Positions 12,301 through 27,300 of a stretch of 64,000 nucleotides of DNA are shown in pieces. The notes under the pieces were generated by a model. That model searched no databases, was not told the DNA's origin, and saw nothing but the letters and a program-made list of their open reading frames with translations. The stretch comes from Lamellibrachia satsuma. Taxonomy: Eukaryota; Annelida; Polychaeta; Sabellida; Siboglinidae. The stretch covers positions 12,739,282 through 12,803,281 of the forward strand of contig BSQZ01000013.1 in NCBI GenBank assembly GCA_033239005.1, in the 5' to 3' direction. The number at the start of each line of letters is the position of its first letter. The stretch's first letter is position 1. A program made the translations under genes and the position numbers.

Positions 12301-15300
12301 GGCTGATTTTATACAATCAATGTACATGGGGGAAGATTATTGAAAATTTACAAGTGAAATTTAATAATCCATCACATTTGTTTCTGTGTGGACCAGAACC
12401 TCCTGAAAATCATATTGTAACATTCTCATAAAAGTTCTACTACTTCTAAGGTGCCGGTGAGTTAGGTCCTTCATAAATTTGAAGAATTGATTTTGAAATC
12501 ATTACTTTAGGGTTCATTATATGCTAAATTTATGACATTTGAACCAAATGATATATTATGGCAGTGTATTTAGAAAGAAAAATAAGAGTAAAGTGGACAC
12601 ATGACAGAACTACAGGTGAATGGTGTGAAGATGGTAAATATTTCTGTGTGCACAAATTGAATGGCTGGCTGGTCTAGAAGTTGTAGTCACAATGTATTGT
12701 GAATGGGCAGCTTGAGGATATTAATTATATTGTCATCAGTATAAAAGTAAAGGAAATCTATCTTAAAATAGATTATTTGGGCAGCTTTATTATTTTCTGT
12801 TATAAAAATTTTACATGGGCAATGTTGCTAAAGTTTATTTTGCGTATTGTGAACATTTTATCAATTTAAAATGTGATACATTTGATGGGTATATAGTTCG
12901 AAGCTTCTAGTTTATTTGAGGTATCTAGCTGGTAGGAATATCGCTGGTAATGGTACTGACAAATAGGGTGCTATAGCAGGGAAAATGTAGTTGCTCTAAC
13001 AGACATCCATCCCAGGTCAAGCTGACTGTTCACAATCTGCCAAGTCACTTGGAATTTGTACTGGTCAGCATGAATGCCAGTCTGCAAACAATTACATTCA
13101 GTGTTCTCCCTTTCAATGACATCTTTCCTTATCTAAGATATGCCTCATTGGGTGTGTAATATATACGCCAACTCATGTTGCTAATAAAATATTTTAATTT
13201 CTTTGAAAAAAATCTGATATGTTGCTTGAAGTTTAATGATACGGACAGAAGTTGGGTGATGATTGCGATGTCTCCGCCTCATCCTTGGGTCAGTGCAGTG
13301 GTGGTGTTGAATCTCAATAGATCACAGAGGTTGAGTGAAGTCCACAAACTCTCCAAATAGACACAGACTTCTTTGAATTGCCCAGTGATAGAAGTAACAT
13401 AGGCTGCATTCTGTTTCTCTCTGCACTGACGGTGCAGGCAGAGTGTTTAAAGAGGTACAAGTCAGAGCCTATTACAAGAAGAATAAACACAAAAGAAGGT
13501 GTACAAATCAGGTTCTATGTTCCACTTGCCCTTTTAAATAAACAAGTGTAGGTTTTTTGGTTAACATGATATGATGAGTGATTGCTTTTTTGCTTAATAA
13601 ATATTTTATTAATCACTCAACTTCAAACATATCTCAAGGGTCATTTTGAAGCGATCTGTACCAAAGTACACCAGTTGAAATGTTAACTGCAACATTCATA
13701 CGCGATGTTTTTGATGTATTCTGTCAACAGTTTTGCATTTTGTTTCACATTTCTTCATTTTAAACACAGTAAGCCAGCAAATATTTCATTTGGAAGCTTG
13801 CCGTTTGATGCAAAGGAAATTAAAATCTCACGAGTCATATATCTAAAAAGGATGTGGTTTTTGCCTGCTGATGTAATAATATTGACCACTATGGGCTTCA
13901 TAGGGGAAGATAACCCATAATGTTGGATTATCCAGTACTTCCCGCTGCTGCCTTTCCCAATTAGTTGATAGGGACCATGGGGGTAAAACACTATAAATGT
14001 CATGGTATGTAGGTCATGTAGTCTTCCCACCTACTTTCTGAAATTGAGGGGTTATTACGCACTACATGGGGTTATGGTAGGGATCTGTTTACATTACATG
14101 GGATCCAGGGAACACAGCAACATCTTGAAGAAACACAGTAACAATGAAGATACCTGATAATTTGCAAGAACTTTTATTTTAACATTCACATGACCTAAAC
14201 GCATCTGTAAGCCATATTGACCCCTCATTGTCCTCCGGGGTGTTGCACCCCTCCATCCTGTTCTGTTCACTGTGTAGGTTCTGCTGTCAACACTCACAGC
14301 AGAAGCCTGGTATGAAATTCTGAAATGACAATGTACAGATGGAATTTAGCACAATATTTTTTTTCAATATGCTTATCATCCAGTTGCATCGTTCATCAGA
14401 GTATTATATATCCTGTATGTTAATAACGGGAAGAACCATTCACTGTATGAGCAGTGGAGATTTGCCGGGAAAATACTTTGGAAAAAGACTTTTTTATGGG
14501 AACCAAGCTTTTTTAGATTGCATGTTCACAATGACTTGAGTGAGTGATTGAATCACATAATGTTCATAATTGCAGACTGAATTAAAATTTACCCTGTAAC
14601 TAGCAGTGATGATACAAACTTATGTAATTAGGACTTGTCTTAAATAAGATTGCGGTTTGATTTGGTTTTCAGTATGCACAATGGTAGTTTCTTTGATGAT
14701 TTCTGTATGTAAAACAGTATTTTGAACTAGACTGAATCTACCCTTGTCCATGTGAAATCCTGACACGCGCCCAGTAGTGCATGCAGCCCAGGTCCTACCT
14801 AAGTGACTTGTTCCCACTGTTTCCACAAATCTGCCTGGTCAGAGACAGCTGGGGAAGGTCCATCACTGACTGATCATAGCCATTCAGCCTCTCAACCATG
14901 CAAATGGGCTGTTTCCTGTAGTTGTAAAAGAGGACCAGCTTGTGTTGAGCCTTTGATGAACCCCAAGCTGGTGAGAATGGCCTATATAGATGGTTCCACC
15001 ACGTGCTCTATCGTAATAGGTGATAGTTTTTCAGAAAATAAAAAAGTTACCTGGATAAACATAAAAGTTACCACAAGCATGCAGCTGCATGCTATAATGT
15101 TACTGACATGTGAGATAGTTGAGTTTTTAGTGATCTTAAATAACTACTATTCTTTACATGTTTTTGATATGGCATTTTGTTGCATATTTGTTTAATTAAA
15201 ACTCCATCCTCAACCGATTTAGCCCATCGCAAATCCGGTTCGTTGATGTCCAAATATGTAATGTCTGAATAGTTTATGTAACATCTATTTTTGTTCAAAT

Positions 15301-18300
15301 CATCAAAATAATTGACTTTAGTCATGAAATCTTGTAATGTTTAAATTAGTGGATATTCAAAAGTTGAACACTGTGCTTCCATCCTCTCTTCGATAAAAAG
15401 TTACAAAATTTCATCAAGGGTGAAATTTGTGAGTTTTCAGTGTTTCCATTTTCACTTCACTTAAGGTTTGACCAAACATTAAATAATTTATTAGTTTGTG
15501 TGATGATGTCACAAAAACTACATTCAAAAGTTGTACAAATGAGCTAGCCTGTTGCGGTGGATACTAGGTAGGTTTGGTGTTTAGCAAAATTAATTTGAAA
15601 TGAAACTAGCGGAAAAAAATCTAATTGAGGATACACCTTTAAACAACCAAAGTTTTATTTGACATTTGTTATGTTATTGACTTTAATTTTAACATAATTC
15701 TGTGCCATGCAGGTTTATTATATATGTAAAATAATTATATTCTTATAGCCATTTTAAAACCTGCCACAAACAACAATATGCAGGCAAACTGAGAAGTTGT
15801 AATATTACGGGTTGTCTGATGTTACTGTTTACATCAATAATGAGGCGTTTGGGGGGGTGTGATCTGCTCTAGCACTGAGTCAGAGAATGGATTCTAAAAA
15901 GGATGTCATGAAGCCCTGAGGAAGCTCTGACTGTGCTGCAGCCAGGCAGTGTTACTGTTGTTGACCAGAACCAGATGGTGCCATCTGTGGCCTGCCAAGG
16001 TGGGTCGAAGCCAGTTCAATTGGCCCACTGGCTTCCATGCCCTGTCCTGCAGAAAAAAACTGCACCCTGACATCCCCAATTCTCCACCCTTGAGCAACCA
16101 CCGATTGTGGCTTTATTCAGCATCACAAAGAGCTCACTCATGTTTCAATCATTTGGATCACATTAAATTTAATGATGTTTACAAAAGTTTGTGTGTGGTT
16201 ATGTTGAAGGCTGGTGTAGTGGAATAAATAACTAAACTACTCCAGTGAAGTGCATGATGATTTGTTCACTTATACATTAATGGGCTGTTTTACTTGAATA
16301 AGAGTGTTTACTGTGAAAAGGGATTTAATTACATGTTTAAGTTTGAATGAAGACCTACCTTGGTGATCTCATGGATCAGTGGAATGGTGGAATGTAAGTT
16401 AAAGTCTAAAAAAAGATGAAGTAATAGTTGATAGGATAGTTGTACAGTGTAACCAAATGCAAAGAAGATTGAAGAATAATAGTGATAATAAGAATAAAAG
16501 TGCAAAGAAATTTCTAATACTGGAACAAACAATAGAAATAAATTATGAAGAATATGCAATTGCAAACAATATGGTCGGTGTAAATTACTGTGGCAATGGA
16601 AGTATCAGCATGCTTGACATTTTGCAACAGGGAATCACAGGTTATGAAAGACATTGACAGATGTTGCCCCAGCAGTGAAATATAAGTAGGACAGTCTGCC
16701 ATGCCCTGAGCCTACATCAGGCAAATATTAAGGGTGTAATTTGGTAAGTGGTCACACCTCATAGAAGGTTCTTGTAGGCCTGTGAAAATACTGGTATATG
16801 GTTGAATGGCAGTGTAACTACACAGGTTGTGGACATCGTCAGCTGGTGGAGTGGTGTTATCAGTGAAGGGTGTTGGGGTGTTTTGTGGACACACTGTGGT
16901 AGCAGGCAGCTTTACAACAGGGCCAGCCAGTCTGGCAGCACTTGGAAGGTGCACAAGTTGTAAACTCCAAGTTGGATGTGTCGCAATCAGTACCTTGGCA
17001 TGGATCAACATATTCGTGGCAATATTTGGGGTTCCCAGGTTTCAGATGGGGAGAGGGGGTCAAGCAGGTGTTGAAAGTGCCTGGTTGTTTCACTTTCATC
17101 TATACAATGTTGAGTTTATAATGGTTCTACACTGTTCGGAAGAATGTGTCAACGAGTGGTAATTTTACCCAAAGATATGCTAGAATACTGTTTTCCTAGA
17201 TTGCGGTTAAGGTTTTATAATGGAAACTAGAGTTCAGAAACTAGATTTATAATGATTACATTTATGAAAAATCCCATTTGAGAATAATATGGACTAGATT
17301 ACTCCCAATATTTCTCAGTAAAGATGTCATAGTGACGCCCTCAATTCACCCGCTGTTTCCATCTTTCTCCGACAGGTAGAAAAGCATATCTCTAAATAAA
17401 TACAGAATTTTTTACATTGTCAGTCGGTATAGATCAGAGGCGAGTGGACCTCAGCACCTGGGAGGAGATGCTTAAAATAAATATTGTTTATTATATAATA
17501 CATGATATTCAGTTTTCAACATTTAATAGTTATTTAAAATAATAAATGTTGTTTTGTTACCTGAAATCACCCACCGTTTGTATAAATAATGTCTAATGCG
17601 TATACACTCTCTGTCCAGGCATGGAAACAGTGTCATGATTTTGGGGAGGCAAAGCCTCAAAACAATGTTACAACTTAGAGTAAGAAATTATTTTTTGTAT
17701 TAAAGTAGAAGTATATCTGAGACTGTACATTTTTTTAGTTTTTTCTATTCTGTTACTATTTAGATTCTCCTGTGACTTTCCATGACTTTGTTTCCTGCAA
17801 TAATATTGTATTTCCAAATTGGAATATATGTCTGTAGGTGGGTGGTCAGTTTGTGTGGTCTGCTTGTTGTGGACTCTGTGGTTTGCCATGTGGTCTGTGA
17901 TGCTAGTCTCAGACCACAGGCAGAGAGGTTGATTGATGACCAGAACTGGACCTTGGTTAAATGGCCTGTTTCTCTAAACAAACTCAGGGGTTACTGGTTC
18001 TTCACCTTGATAAAGCCTGCCTCTAGACCTTGTTTTATAGAACTGACATGCTTGTTGATGCAGGGAACACCTTGTCTCCTGTTAGACATTGCCTCTATGG
18101 CTAGAGGCATGCCAGTTAATTCTTAAATTCGACCCAGTCTTGTCATCTCATTTCTCATTATTAATGTCCCTCCCCCCATCCTCTGCATTTCCTGTTAATT
18201 AGTGGAAGCTGTGAACTTGAAGCACACATACCAAGCCTTGTAGTTGGCGTGTCCTGTGTACTGGGTTAACCCTTGTCTTCCCAGTGCTCATGTGCAGCAT

Positions 18301-21300
18301 TATCTAATCAACTTCACCAGCTCTTTATGTGGCTATATAGTATCACTAACTAGTTGTGTCTATGATTAATCGACCAGTTGTTACATTTGATCACTGGCAT
18401 TGCCTTTCATGAGATAGTGCATAGGGTGTGTCATCATGGAATATTAAATTTATTGAATTATCCAGCTGCATTTTAGTAGAAACAAATCGCAGGATGTTCG
18501 ATTAATTGTGCTATCAGCCAGTGTACTTGATAAAATCAAAGTTGGTTTACAAAAAATTCTTGTGTCTAACTTTGCCCTTTTGACCTAACTGGACTAGAAT
18601 CAGACACATAGTTCCTTGTTCATAACGGGTAATGTATATGAATTTATATTATATTGATTTATTTTTTGACGTTATATTTAGCTATGGTAAAAGTTGCTCC
18701 TGAACAACCTGCATAAAACATTTTATATAGCCCTTGAAACCTGCGTAAAACCTTGTATAGAACCTATGAAGCCTGCATAAACCTTGTATAGAGCCCTTGA
18801 AACCTGTGTAAAATCTTGTATAGAGCCCTTGAAACCTTTGTAAAAAATTATATAGAGCCCTTGAAACCTGACATGGTTGGAAACTTGGTACTATATGTGA
18901 CCACATGAAGTCTGTACGCCACAATAATGATATATATTCCCATTTAATGACAATTTATGGATGGGTAGGTATTTGTATATATAGTTACATCTTTTTGTTT
19001 GTAGTATACTGTATCTGGTTCCTTAGTATTCATATGATGCTATAGGAAGATAACTCAGGCTGCGTCCTCAATGACTTCACCCAGTGCATTGTCTGCATGG
19101 ATATAATAGTACTTAAATCCACTGTAATAATACTAATAGTAATATACTGTTTTAATGATTTCTCTCAATTTCCAAAATTTCAACTGTAAGTAGATTAAAT
19201 GAGCTACATATTTGAAGCACTCCTTTGTAATATTTGAAGCATTCCCTTGTATAGTGATGATCACCGACATGTCTGACATACAAGTAGTACTGTAGACACA
19301 GTGACATGTTAGTGTCTGTGCATTATGTGCATATTATGGATTTCTTGCCAGTCAGGGATGTCTGGTGTTAGTTACCTCAGTGGTTGACCCGTAGGTCATA
19401 GGTCTAATGCTGGCCTGTCTGTGTAGGTAATAAACTATTGGTAAACTTGCTGACTCCCTAAGCTGTTGGTATATGACATTGTGTGGGAGGAAGGAAATGG
19501 AGCTGTTTCCGTTGAGGTAATAAAACTAGGTTCGTGCCACTTGATGTATATATTCCAGGGCAAGTAAAAAGTCTCACACTGGGGATAAGTGTGTAACCTG
19601 TTGTGGACTCATTACCTGTGCTGCAAAGTTCACCTGGCGTCTGTGACTTTATCTGGTCAGGTATGCACGTGTATAACTATAAACCACATTGAAAATGAAA
19701 TGTAGAATATTCAAAACGTGTTACAGTTTGAAAAGTGCTGTGCTGTGGCATATTATATTTGTACAAAATGATCTGTTCATTACTGTTTTTGTGATGATAT
19801 TAATCCACATAGTCTGCATTTAATAATACAGTCGATAACATAAATCTTGTTGGTACCAGTTTTGTACATGTGACGTTTAAGACTTTTTAAACATGAAGAA
19901 ATAATTCTTGCAAAAATCCAATTTTGGGATTGGTATGTTTTATCTAGAAAATACTATAAAAAAATTATGGATTTCACAGTATTGGATTCACTGTTGCAAT
20001 ACTTGCAACAATCCTCCAGATACAAGTTGACCAGCCGTATCTAGTGTATATCTCAGGGAACAGTTCAACCTGGTGGGTCATGGTCTGGCTTGTGTCCTAC
20101 TCTCATCATGCCAGTTATTCCTGTCTTCCTATTATTTGTAGTAGCATACTAGCAACAAAGTACACCTCTGCAGATTGTTGTCATTATAGCAAGTAACAAT
20201 ATGTGTCGTCAGTTTTTGTTTTCACTTTGTCACTGATCCCGTTTTTTTGCAATACTATTGATAGTAAATTAAACGATCGATTGTTATCATTGATAGTGGA
20301 CTGAACTATTTGCTATTCTATGATAGTATCACAGTACATCGCAATATTTATGAAACTATCACAATGATACTGCAATAGTAGTATAGCTAGTTGCTATCAC
20401 AAAAACTATCCATAGTACGCTAGCCCAACTGCCACTAGGCACTGAGATAGAGGGAGTCTACATGTACAGTGTCACTGGGATAGAGGGAGTCTACATGTAC
20501 AGTGTCACTGAGATAGAGGGAGTCTACATGTACAGTGTCACTGAGATAGAGGGAGTCTACATGTACAGTGTCACTGGGATAGAGGGAGTCTACATGTACA
20601 GTGTCACTGAGATAGAGGGAGTCTACATGTACAGTGTCACTGGGATAGAGGGAGTCTACATGTACAGTGTCACTGGGATAGAGGGAGTCTACATGTACAG
20701 TGTCACTGAGATAGAGGGAGTCTACATGTACAGTGTCACTGAGATAGAGGGAGTCTACAGGTACAGTGTCACTGAGATAGAGGGAGTCTACATGTACAGT
20801 GTCACTGGGATAGAGGGAGTCTACATGTACAGTGTCACTGAGATAGAGGGAGTCTACATGTACAGTGTCACTGAGATAGAGGGAGTCTACATGTACAGTG
20901 TCACTGAGATAGAGGGAGTCTACATGTACAGTGTCACTGAGATAGAGGGAGTCTACATGTACAGTGTTCTAGTTCTAACCATGGTGACATTTCTTTGCGA
21001 CATCATACATGTTAAAATTCAGAAATGCAAATGCAGGGGATTTTTGTGTAAATTGGTGGGTCTCGGAGAATTGCATGTAAATCGGTGGGTCTCGGAGAAT
21101 TGTATATAAATTGGTGGGTCTCAGAGAATTGTAAGTGAATTGGTGGGTCTCAGAGAATTGCACGTAAGTTGGAGTATTTCACATCACACATAAAAATTAT
21201 GGCTAGATCAGCTTTAGTTCCAAATACATTAGACACGTATTAAATGGTTCACTGACATGTTAATATCACAATTTTGGCAGTAGACAAATTCTGTGTTAAC

Positions 21301-24300
21301 TAGTAGTAATTATAAAACATGTTTACTACCCTAATGGTCTAGGAATAAAACAATTTGTTCTACTGAAATATATTAAAGCACAAAAAAATCCCTTACATGA
21401 CTGACAGTAGCCTACATATTATTTTTTTACACATGCAACTAACACAGTATTTACTGGCAGGGCTAGCATTTTCTTGTCTTCAAAGTTTGTGATCCTGGGT
21501 GACGGTGGCAGTAATTCATGAAGGCATTTGTGACCCTGGGTGACTTAGGCAATTTTTTTATTGTAAAATCTATTTTAAAAATACGTCTCCGTTCATAATG
21601 TGCTCCTATTGTGATAATTATCAAACATATCTGAATTAAATAAAACTCCTATAAAGTGGATATGCAAGGATGGGCTTTATTTGTATGGATATTTAACGGA
21701 TTGCACATAGATGAGCGATAATGGGGACCGTTCGTTCAATGTATATTATAAACAACGCAACAAACAAGGCACAAGGATACTGTTTAGTCAAATCTTTGTT
21801 GTTTAGCCTGCACACAACTTAATTGAAATAACCCCCTACTGTTGTTGTGGGCGTGAGTAAGGGGGAGGGATTGGCGATCTTTTATTAACTGAGGCCACAA
21901 AAAAAATTTTTTTTTTAATTAGAAATCCGGGCGATTTGTTGTCCTGTGTGAGAGACCTGGAGATATAATAGATTTCCAGGAGTCTCCCAGCCATTCCGGG
22001 ACACTTAACATGTCTGCGACATCCTTAGATGAATTTCAAGTACTTGCAGTGTTTTCTTTGCAACTTTACACATGACATGATCTAGCCTTATTTTGGCTGT
22101 TGTTTTCCTGGTATTAAAGTGAGGAAATGTTGTAATGACTGTCTGTGGAAACATATCCGACACTTCCTGTAGTAGTGGGGTCATTAGGTGCCATGGGGGT
22201 ACAATCCCATGGTTGTGTTCTGTACCAGTAGACTTCACCCTCTAATCCCCAACATCCCTCGCAGCCCCCAGCATCAAGGGTTATTGCAGGCATTGCCTCC
22301 TGTCTGTGTGATGTGGGAAACATTGGATGAACTTGAGCAGGTGGTGTAACGTCAGAATCTTTCCAGTAAAACCAGTGTATGGCTGTTGATGTTGGCACAG
22401 GAGAATGTGTACATATTTGTAGAAATAGACAGGTGCCTGTTATGCAGGCATGACGTATATACTCAGTTAGTTGTAGTGAGGACTTGAAAGGTGTGTTCTT
22501 TGACCTGACATCTGCTACCTGTCCAGGAATTGCAACCTTACATCCACGGCACGGCCCCCAATGTGATTCATTGATGGAAACAAATCGAAGTGTATAAAAA
22601 GGACATTTGTTCGGTACTCCGATCACTAGTCTAATTATCTATTATATACTTTAATTAGCTTTGTATAAAAACCATGAAAAACATTGTTAAAAACTGGTCT
22701 TTAAGTTTCCGTCTCTAGGATGCTATGTTTGGATTTTCATCTATATTTCTTATTATTCAATTAATTAGTTAACTAATAATTAAACAGTAGTAGGAGTACA
22801 TGCAGTAAGTTTTCTATTAATAACCTGTTGTACTACTACATGGTAAATTAATGGGTGACTAAACTTGGTCCAACTTGCCAGATGCTAAATATGCCACTGA
22901 TGCCATTGTTCTGTTGACGAGAATGTGTTGTTTACGCCAACTGATAAGTCTTCGTTGGGCAGAACAGCCCAGTCCAACTTTAGAAACAATGGCATTTCTG
23001 CTAGTTTCTGAGGTGTGTCATTGCATGCTAAATATACTATTTTACTGTGGGCATCATTTATAATATATACTGCAAACTCTTGTTTATAGTGGTAGGTGTA
23101 TTATGAGGCTGGTCTGTGTGCATGAAGCAGTTAACAGAATCTGATGTTCTTGAGACACCTCATTGGCCTACTGCAGCCATCAAAAAATCAGGCCAAGGGG
23201 ACATTCTGTGCTGTCACAGACTCTGGTCACTGCCAGGCTGCAGGGCACTTTGCTGATTATTTTATCAAATTGATGTCCCCAATTAGACAGCATCCAATTT
23301 ATGGTTGTAATAAAAGATACATCAACTGATTACTAGATTACTTAATGACACTGCTAGTTAAACTAGCCATGTATTTTCTTTCTACTTGATTTTATCATTA
23401 ATTGAAGTTATGTCATAAAGTATTTTTTGAAGTTTAGTGAATCACAAAGTAGTAATATGTATCTGGTATAAAATGGTAAACATCTGTAGTGTTTCAGTTC
23501 AATTTACTTAATTTCAGTGACCCTGTGTATGTGATGGTTATGGTACATGATGTGTATGTGATGGTCATGGTACATGTGTATGTGATGGCCATGGTACATG
23601 TGTATGTGATGGCCATGGTACATGTGTATGTGATGGTTATGGTACATGATGTGTATGTGATGGCCATGGTACATGTGTATGTGATGGCCATGGTACATGT
23701 GTATGTGATGGTCATGGTACATGATGTGTATGTGATGGCCATGGTACATGTGTATGTGATGGTCATGGTACATGTGTATGTGATGGTCATGGTACATGAT
23801 GTGTATGTGATGGCCATGGTACATGTGTGTGTGATGGTCATGGTACATGTGTATGTGATGGTCATGGTACATGATGTGTATGTGATGGTCATGGTACATG
23901 ATGTGTATGTGATGGCCATGGTACATGTGTGTTGAATATTCTGAAACATATCAAATCAAAAACGTTTATTCAAACTTATCAAACAAAGAAATTAAATATA
24001 CAAAGCTTATCAGAGAAAAGTTTGAAAGGAGTGACACTGAAGTAGAAATACTTATGTCATATTACTACTTTGTTGACCCCCTCGCATATGCATGTTCACA
24101 TGCATTCACGCACGCACACACCTGATGCTGTCCTGTGCAGTTGTCACATAATGTTTTATCATTCCGTTCACAGACAAGTCATTTGACATTACATACGTGC
24201 GCCTCAAGTTCTACTCTAGTCGTCCAGATAGTTTTGCAATCTACAAGCGAGCCTCGCAAGATGAGCCATGGTCTGCATACCAGTATTACAGTGCTTCGTG

Positions 24301-27300
24301 CGAAGACACATACGGCAAGCGCAACAAGGAAATCATCACAGCCGCCAACGAGGCCAAGGCAATCTGCACAGATGAGTTCAGTGACATCTCCCCCCTGACT
24401 GGGGGCAGTGTGGCCTTCAGTACCCTTGAGGGGCGCCCCAGTGCATACAACTTTGAGCATAGTGCTGAGCTACAGGTGAGTGCAAGTCTGAATGTCATAT
24501 AAGCTAGTTCTACCATCGGGCATTGTGTAGTAGGCTTTTGTAACACTTCAATCATACTTACACATGGTCAACTTACTAAGTACTTTGTATTATAACCTTC
24601 TGCTATATCATACCCAATACCATCACATCAACTTTCTAAATACTTCTGCTATGTCATACTCAGTCCCATCACCTATCTAAATACTTATGCTGTGTCATGC
24701 CCAGTCCCATCACATCAACTATCCAAATACTTCTGCTGTGTCACGCCCAGTCCCATCACATCAACTATCCAAATACTTCTGTTTTACTGTTCAAGAACGC
24801 AACATCCATTTTGTGTCAGATTGCAGTGAGTGGTGACATGAGATGACAATGAGTTTATGTGACAGGCAATAGGAGCTGATAATAGGACTAGTGTGTTTCA
24901 CACAGTCAGATAGGATGACCGTTGTGTAGTCTGGTAGCTAGATACAATGATCACCATATAGACAGCCTGTGACAGCTGATGTGGCTTGTTTACCTGTTTG
25001 ATGGAATCTTATCTCGGGATTCTTCGGGTCACTCGCCTGATCTGTGGAGAATGTATTTGTGTCATGTACATGGAATTAGTGGAATCCACCAGGTGTTCTT
25101 TTGATGGTTTATGTATGTTGCAATCCTCATCTATCAGGTGTGAAGATACACCTTTCCAATTTGGCACATGATCATGAATAAATGATGAAAAACCTAGTAA
25201 ACTTTCAATATCTTCATGAGTTCACATTAACAGATTGTTGCTAAATTTATTCTGATTTGGTTTGTATATCTACATAATCAATTTTGGTGTTTGGTTAGAA
25301 ACAACTCAAATTGTCTTCCATATTCATATTTCATGGTCATTTACATAATGCAAGAGAATAAAGGAAATTCAAGGAAATTAAACTTTTCAATTTATCTTGA
25401 AATAAAATAAGCTACATACGCAAATTGTGAAAGATATTGTAGAGATGAATGATACAACTCATTACTGATAGGAGGCGCTGCAGTAGACGCACTGCACTGG
25501 ATGCTGCCACCCTCCCCACTAGAGGTTTCTGACTACATCAGTAACCCTGGCTGATAGACCTATTGAAACGTGGAACTTTCAGCTGCAATAATAGTGCTCG
25601 CTCAGATTTACAGAGCTCGCATGCGGGAACTTAACTTTAATTGGTAGTGGATCTGTCATCGCTGGTCGGACGGGTAATGGTGAGCATTTTGTGGGAACGT
25701 TCTATGAAGTCCGTAAAACTGACAAATCATATTTCAACAGGTCGATCTGCCAATGATACTGTTGGACTACCATTCCTACTGCCAGGGGTACTGTAGTACT
25801 ATGACCCCTACTGTCAGGAGTACTGTAGTACTATGACCCCTACTGTCAGGAGTACTGTAGTACTATGACCCCTACTGTCAGGAGTACTGTAGTACTATGA
25901 CCCCTACTGTCAGGGGTACTTTTGTACTACCATTCCTACTGCCAGGGGTACTGTTGTACTACAACCCCTACTGTCAGGGGTACTTTTGTACTACCATTCC
26001 TACTGCCAGGGGTACTGTAGTACTACAACCCCTACTGCCAGGGGTACTGTAGTACTATGACCCCTACTGTCAGGGGTACTGTAGTACTACAACCCCTACT
26101 GTCAGGGGTACTTTTGTACTACCATTCCTACTGCCAGGGGTACTGTAGTACTACAACCCCTACTGCCAGGGATACTGTTGTACTACAACCCCTACTGCCA
26201 GGGGTACTGTTGTACTACAACCCCTACTGTCAGGGGTACTGTTGTACTACAACCCCTACTGTCAGGGGTACTGTTGTACTACTGTCCTTACTGCCAGGGG
26301 TAATGTAGTACTACCACCCCTACTGCCAGGGGTACTATGGTGCTGCCACCCCTACTGCCAGTGGCATTGTGGTACTATCACCCCTACTGCCAGGGGCACT
26401 GTAGTACTACCACCCCTACTGCCAGTGGCACTGTGGTACTATCACCCCTACTGCCAGGGGTACTGTGGTACTATCACCCTTACTGCAAGGGGTACTGTGG
26501 TACTATCACCCCTACTGCCAGGGGTACTGTGGTACTACCACCCCTACTGCCAGGGGTACTGTGGTACTACCATCTCTAGCGAGGATCTTGCTCATTGTGT
26601 GTGTTTTATTTACTGTTCTTACAAATGTGGATTGTGTGTTTGTGTTCATAAGGAATGGGTGACGGCAACTGAAATCAAGATTGTGCTCAATCGACTGAAC
26701 ACATTTGGTGATGAGGTCTTTGGAGATCCCAACGTACTAAAGTCGTACTTCTACGCCATCTCAGACTTCGCTGTTGGAGCTAGGTATGTGAATAACTGGG
26801 CTTTGGTTAGGTAGCTTTATGAAATGTTGCTCTGTTAGAACTTCAAAGATGTAAAGGAGGATTTGTCTTTTAATTTAACATTCAGGTGTTTAAAAATTTC
26901 TCAATTTTGATGTAATTTAGACCGATGCAAAATTGTTGATATAAGCAGCCGCATCTCACACGTTTACCATTATTGCTGTTGCACTGTTCTCACAAGGCAA
27001 ATTAGTTGTGTTGTGTGGTGCCCCCTGGTGTGGTTCTAGTGTTGTCACAAATGGTGCCCCTGGTGTGTAGGTGCAAGTGTAATGGCCACGCGAGCGAGTG
27101 TGTGCGGAGTACAGGCCAGGGGCTGGAGGAGAGGAATGTCTGTCGCTGTGAACACAACACCCAGGGCCCTGACTGCAGCGAGTGTCAACCCTTCTACAAT
27201 GATCGACCTTGGAAACGCGCCACTGCTGATGGCGCACACGAATGTATCGGTCAGTAATCTATTTATAGACTCTGTGCATATTGCTCGTGGCTGGTCAGTG

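Noticed and set aside
20438..20967. CRISPR-like regular repeat spacing
   Set aside because: Units are contiguous with no unique spacers, and the DNA is eukaryotic.
20462..21109. 215-codon repeat protein frame
   Set aside because: Intronic minisatellite whose unit is a multiple of three; no start or splice evidence.
22114..22626. 170-codon antisense frame in laminin intron 1
   Set aside because: No recognisable domain, no splice support, lies in unremarkable intronic DNA.
24135..24460. Alternative and antisense frames over laminin exon 2
   Set aside because: Shadows of the real exon, which has conserved LamN motifs in the frame used.
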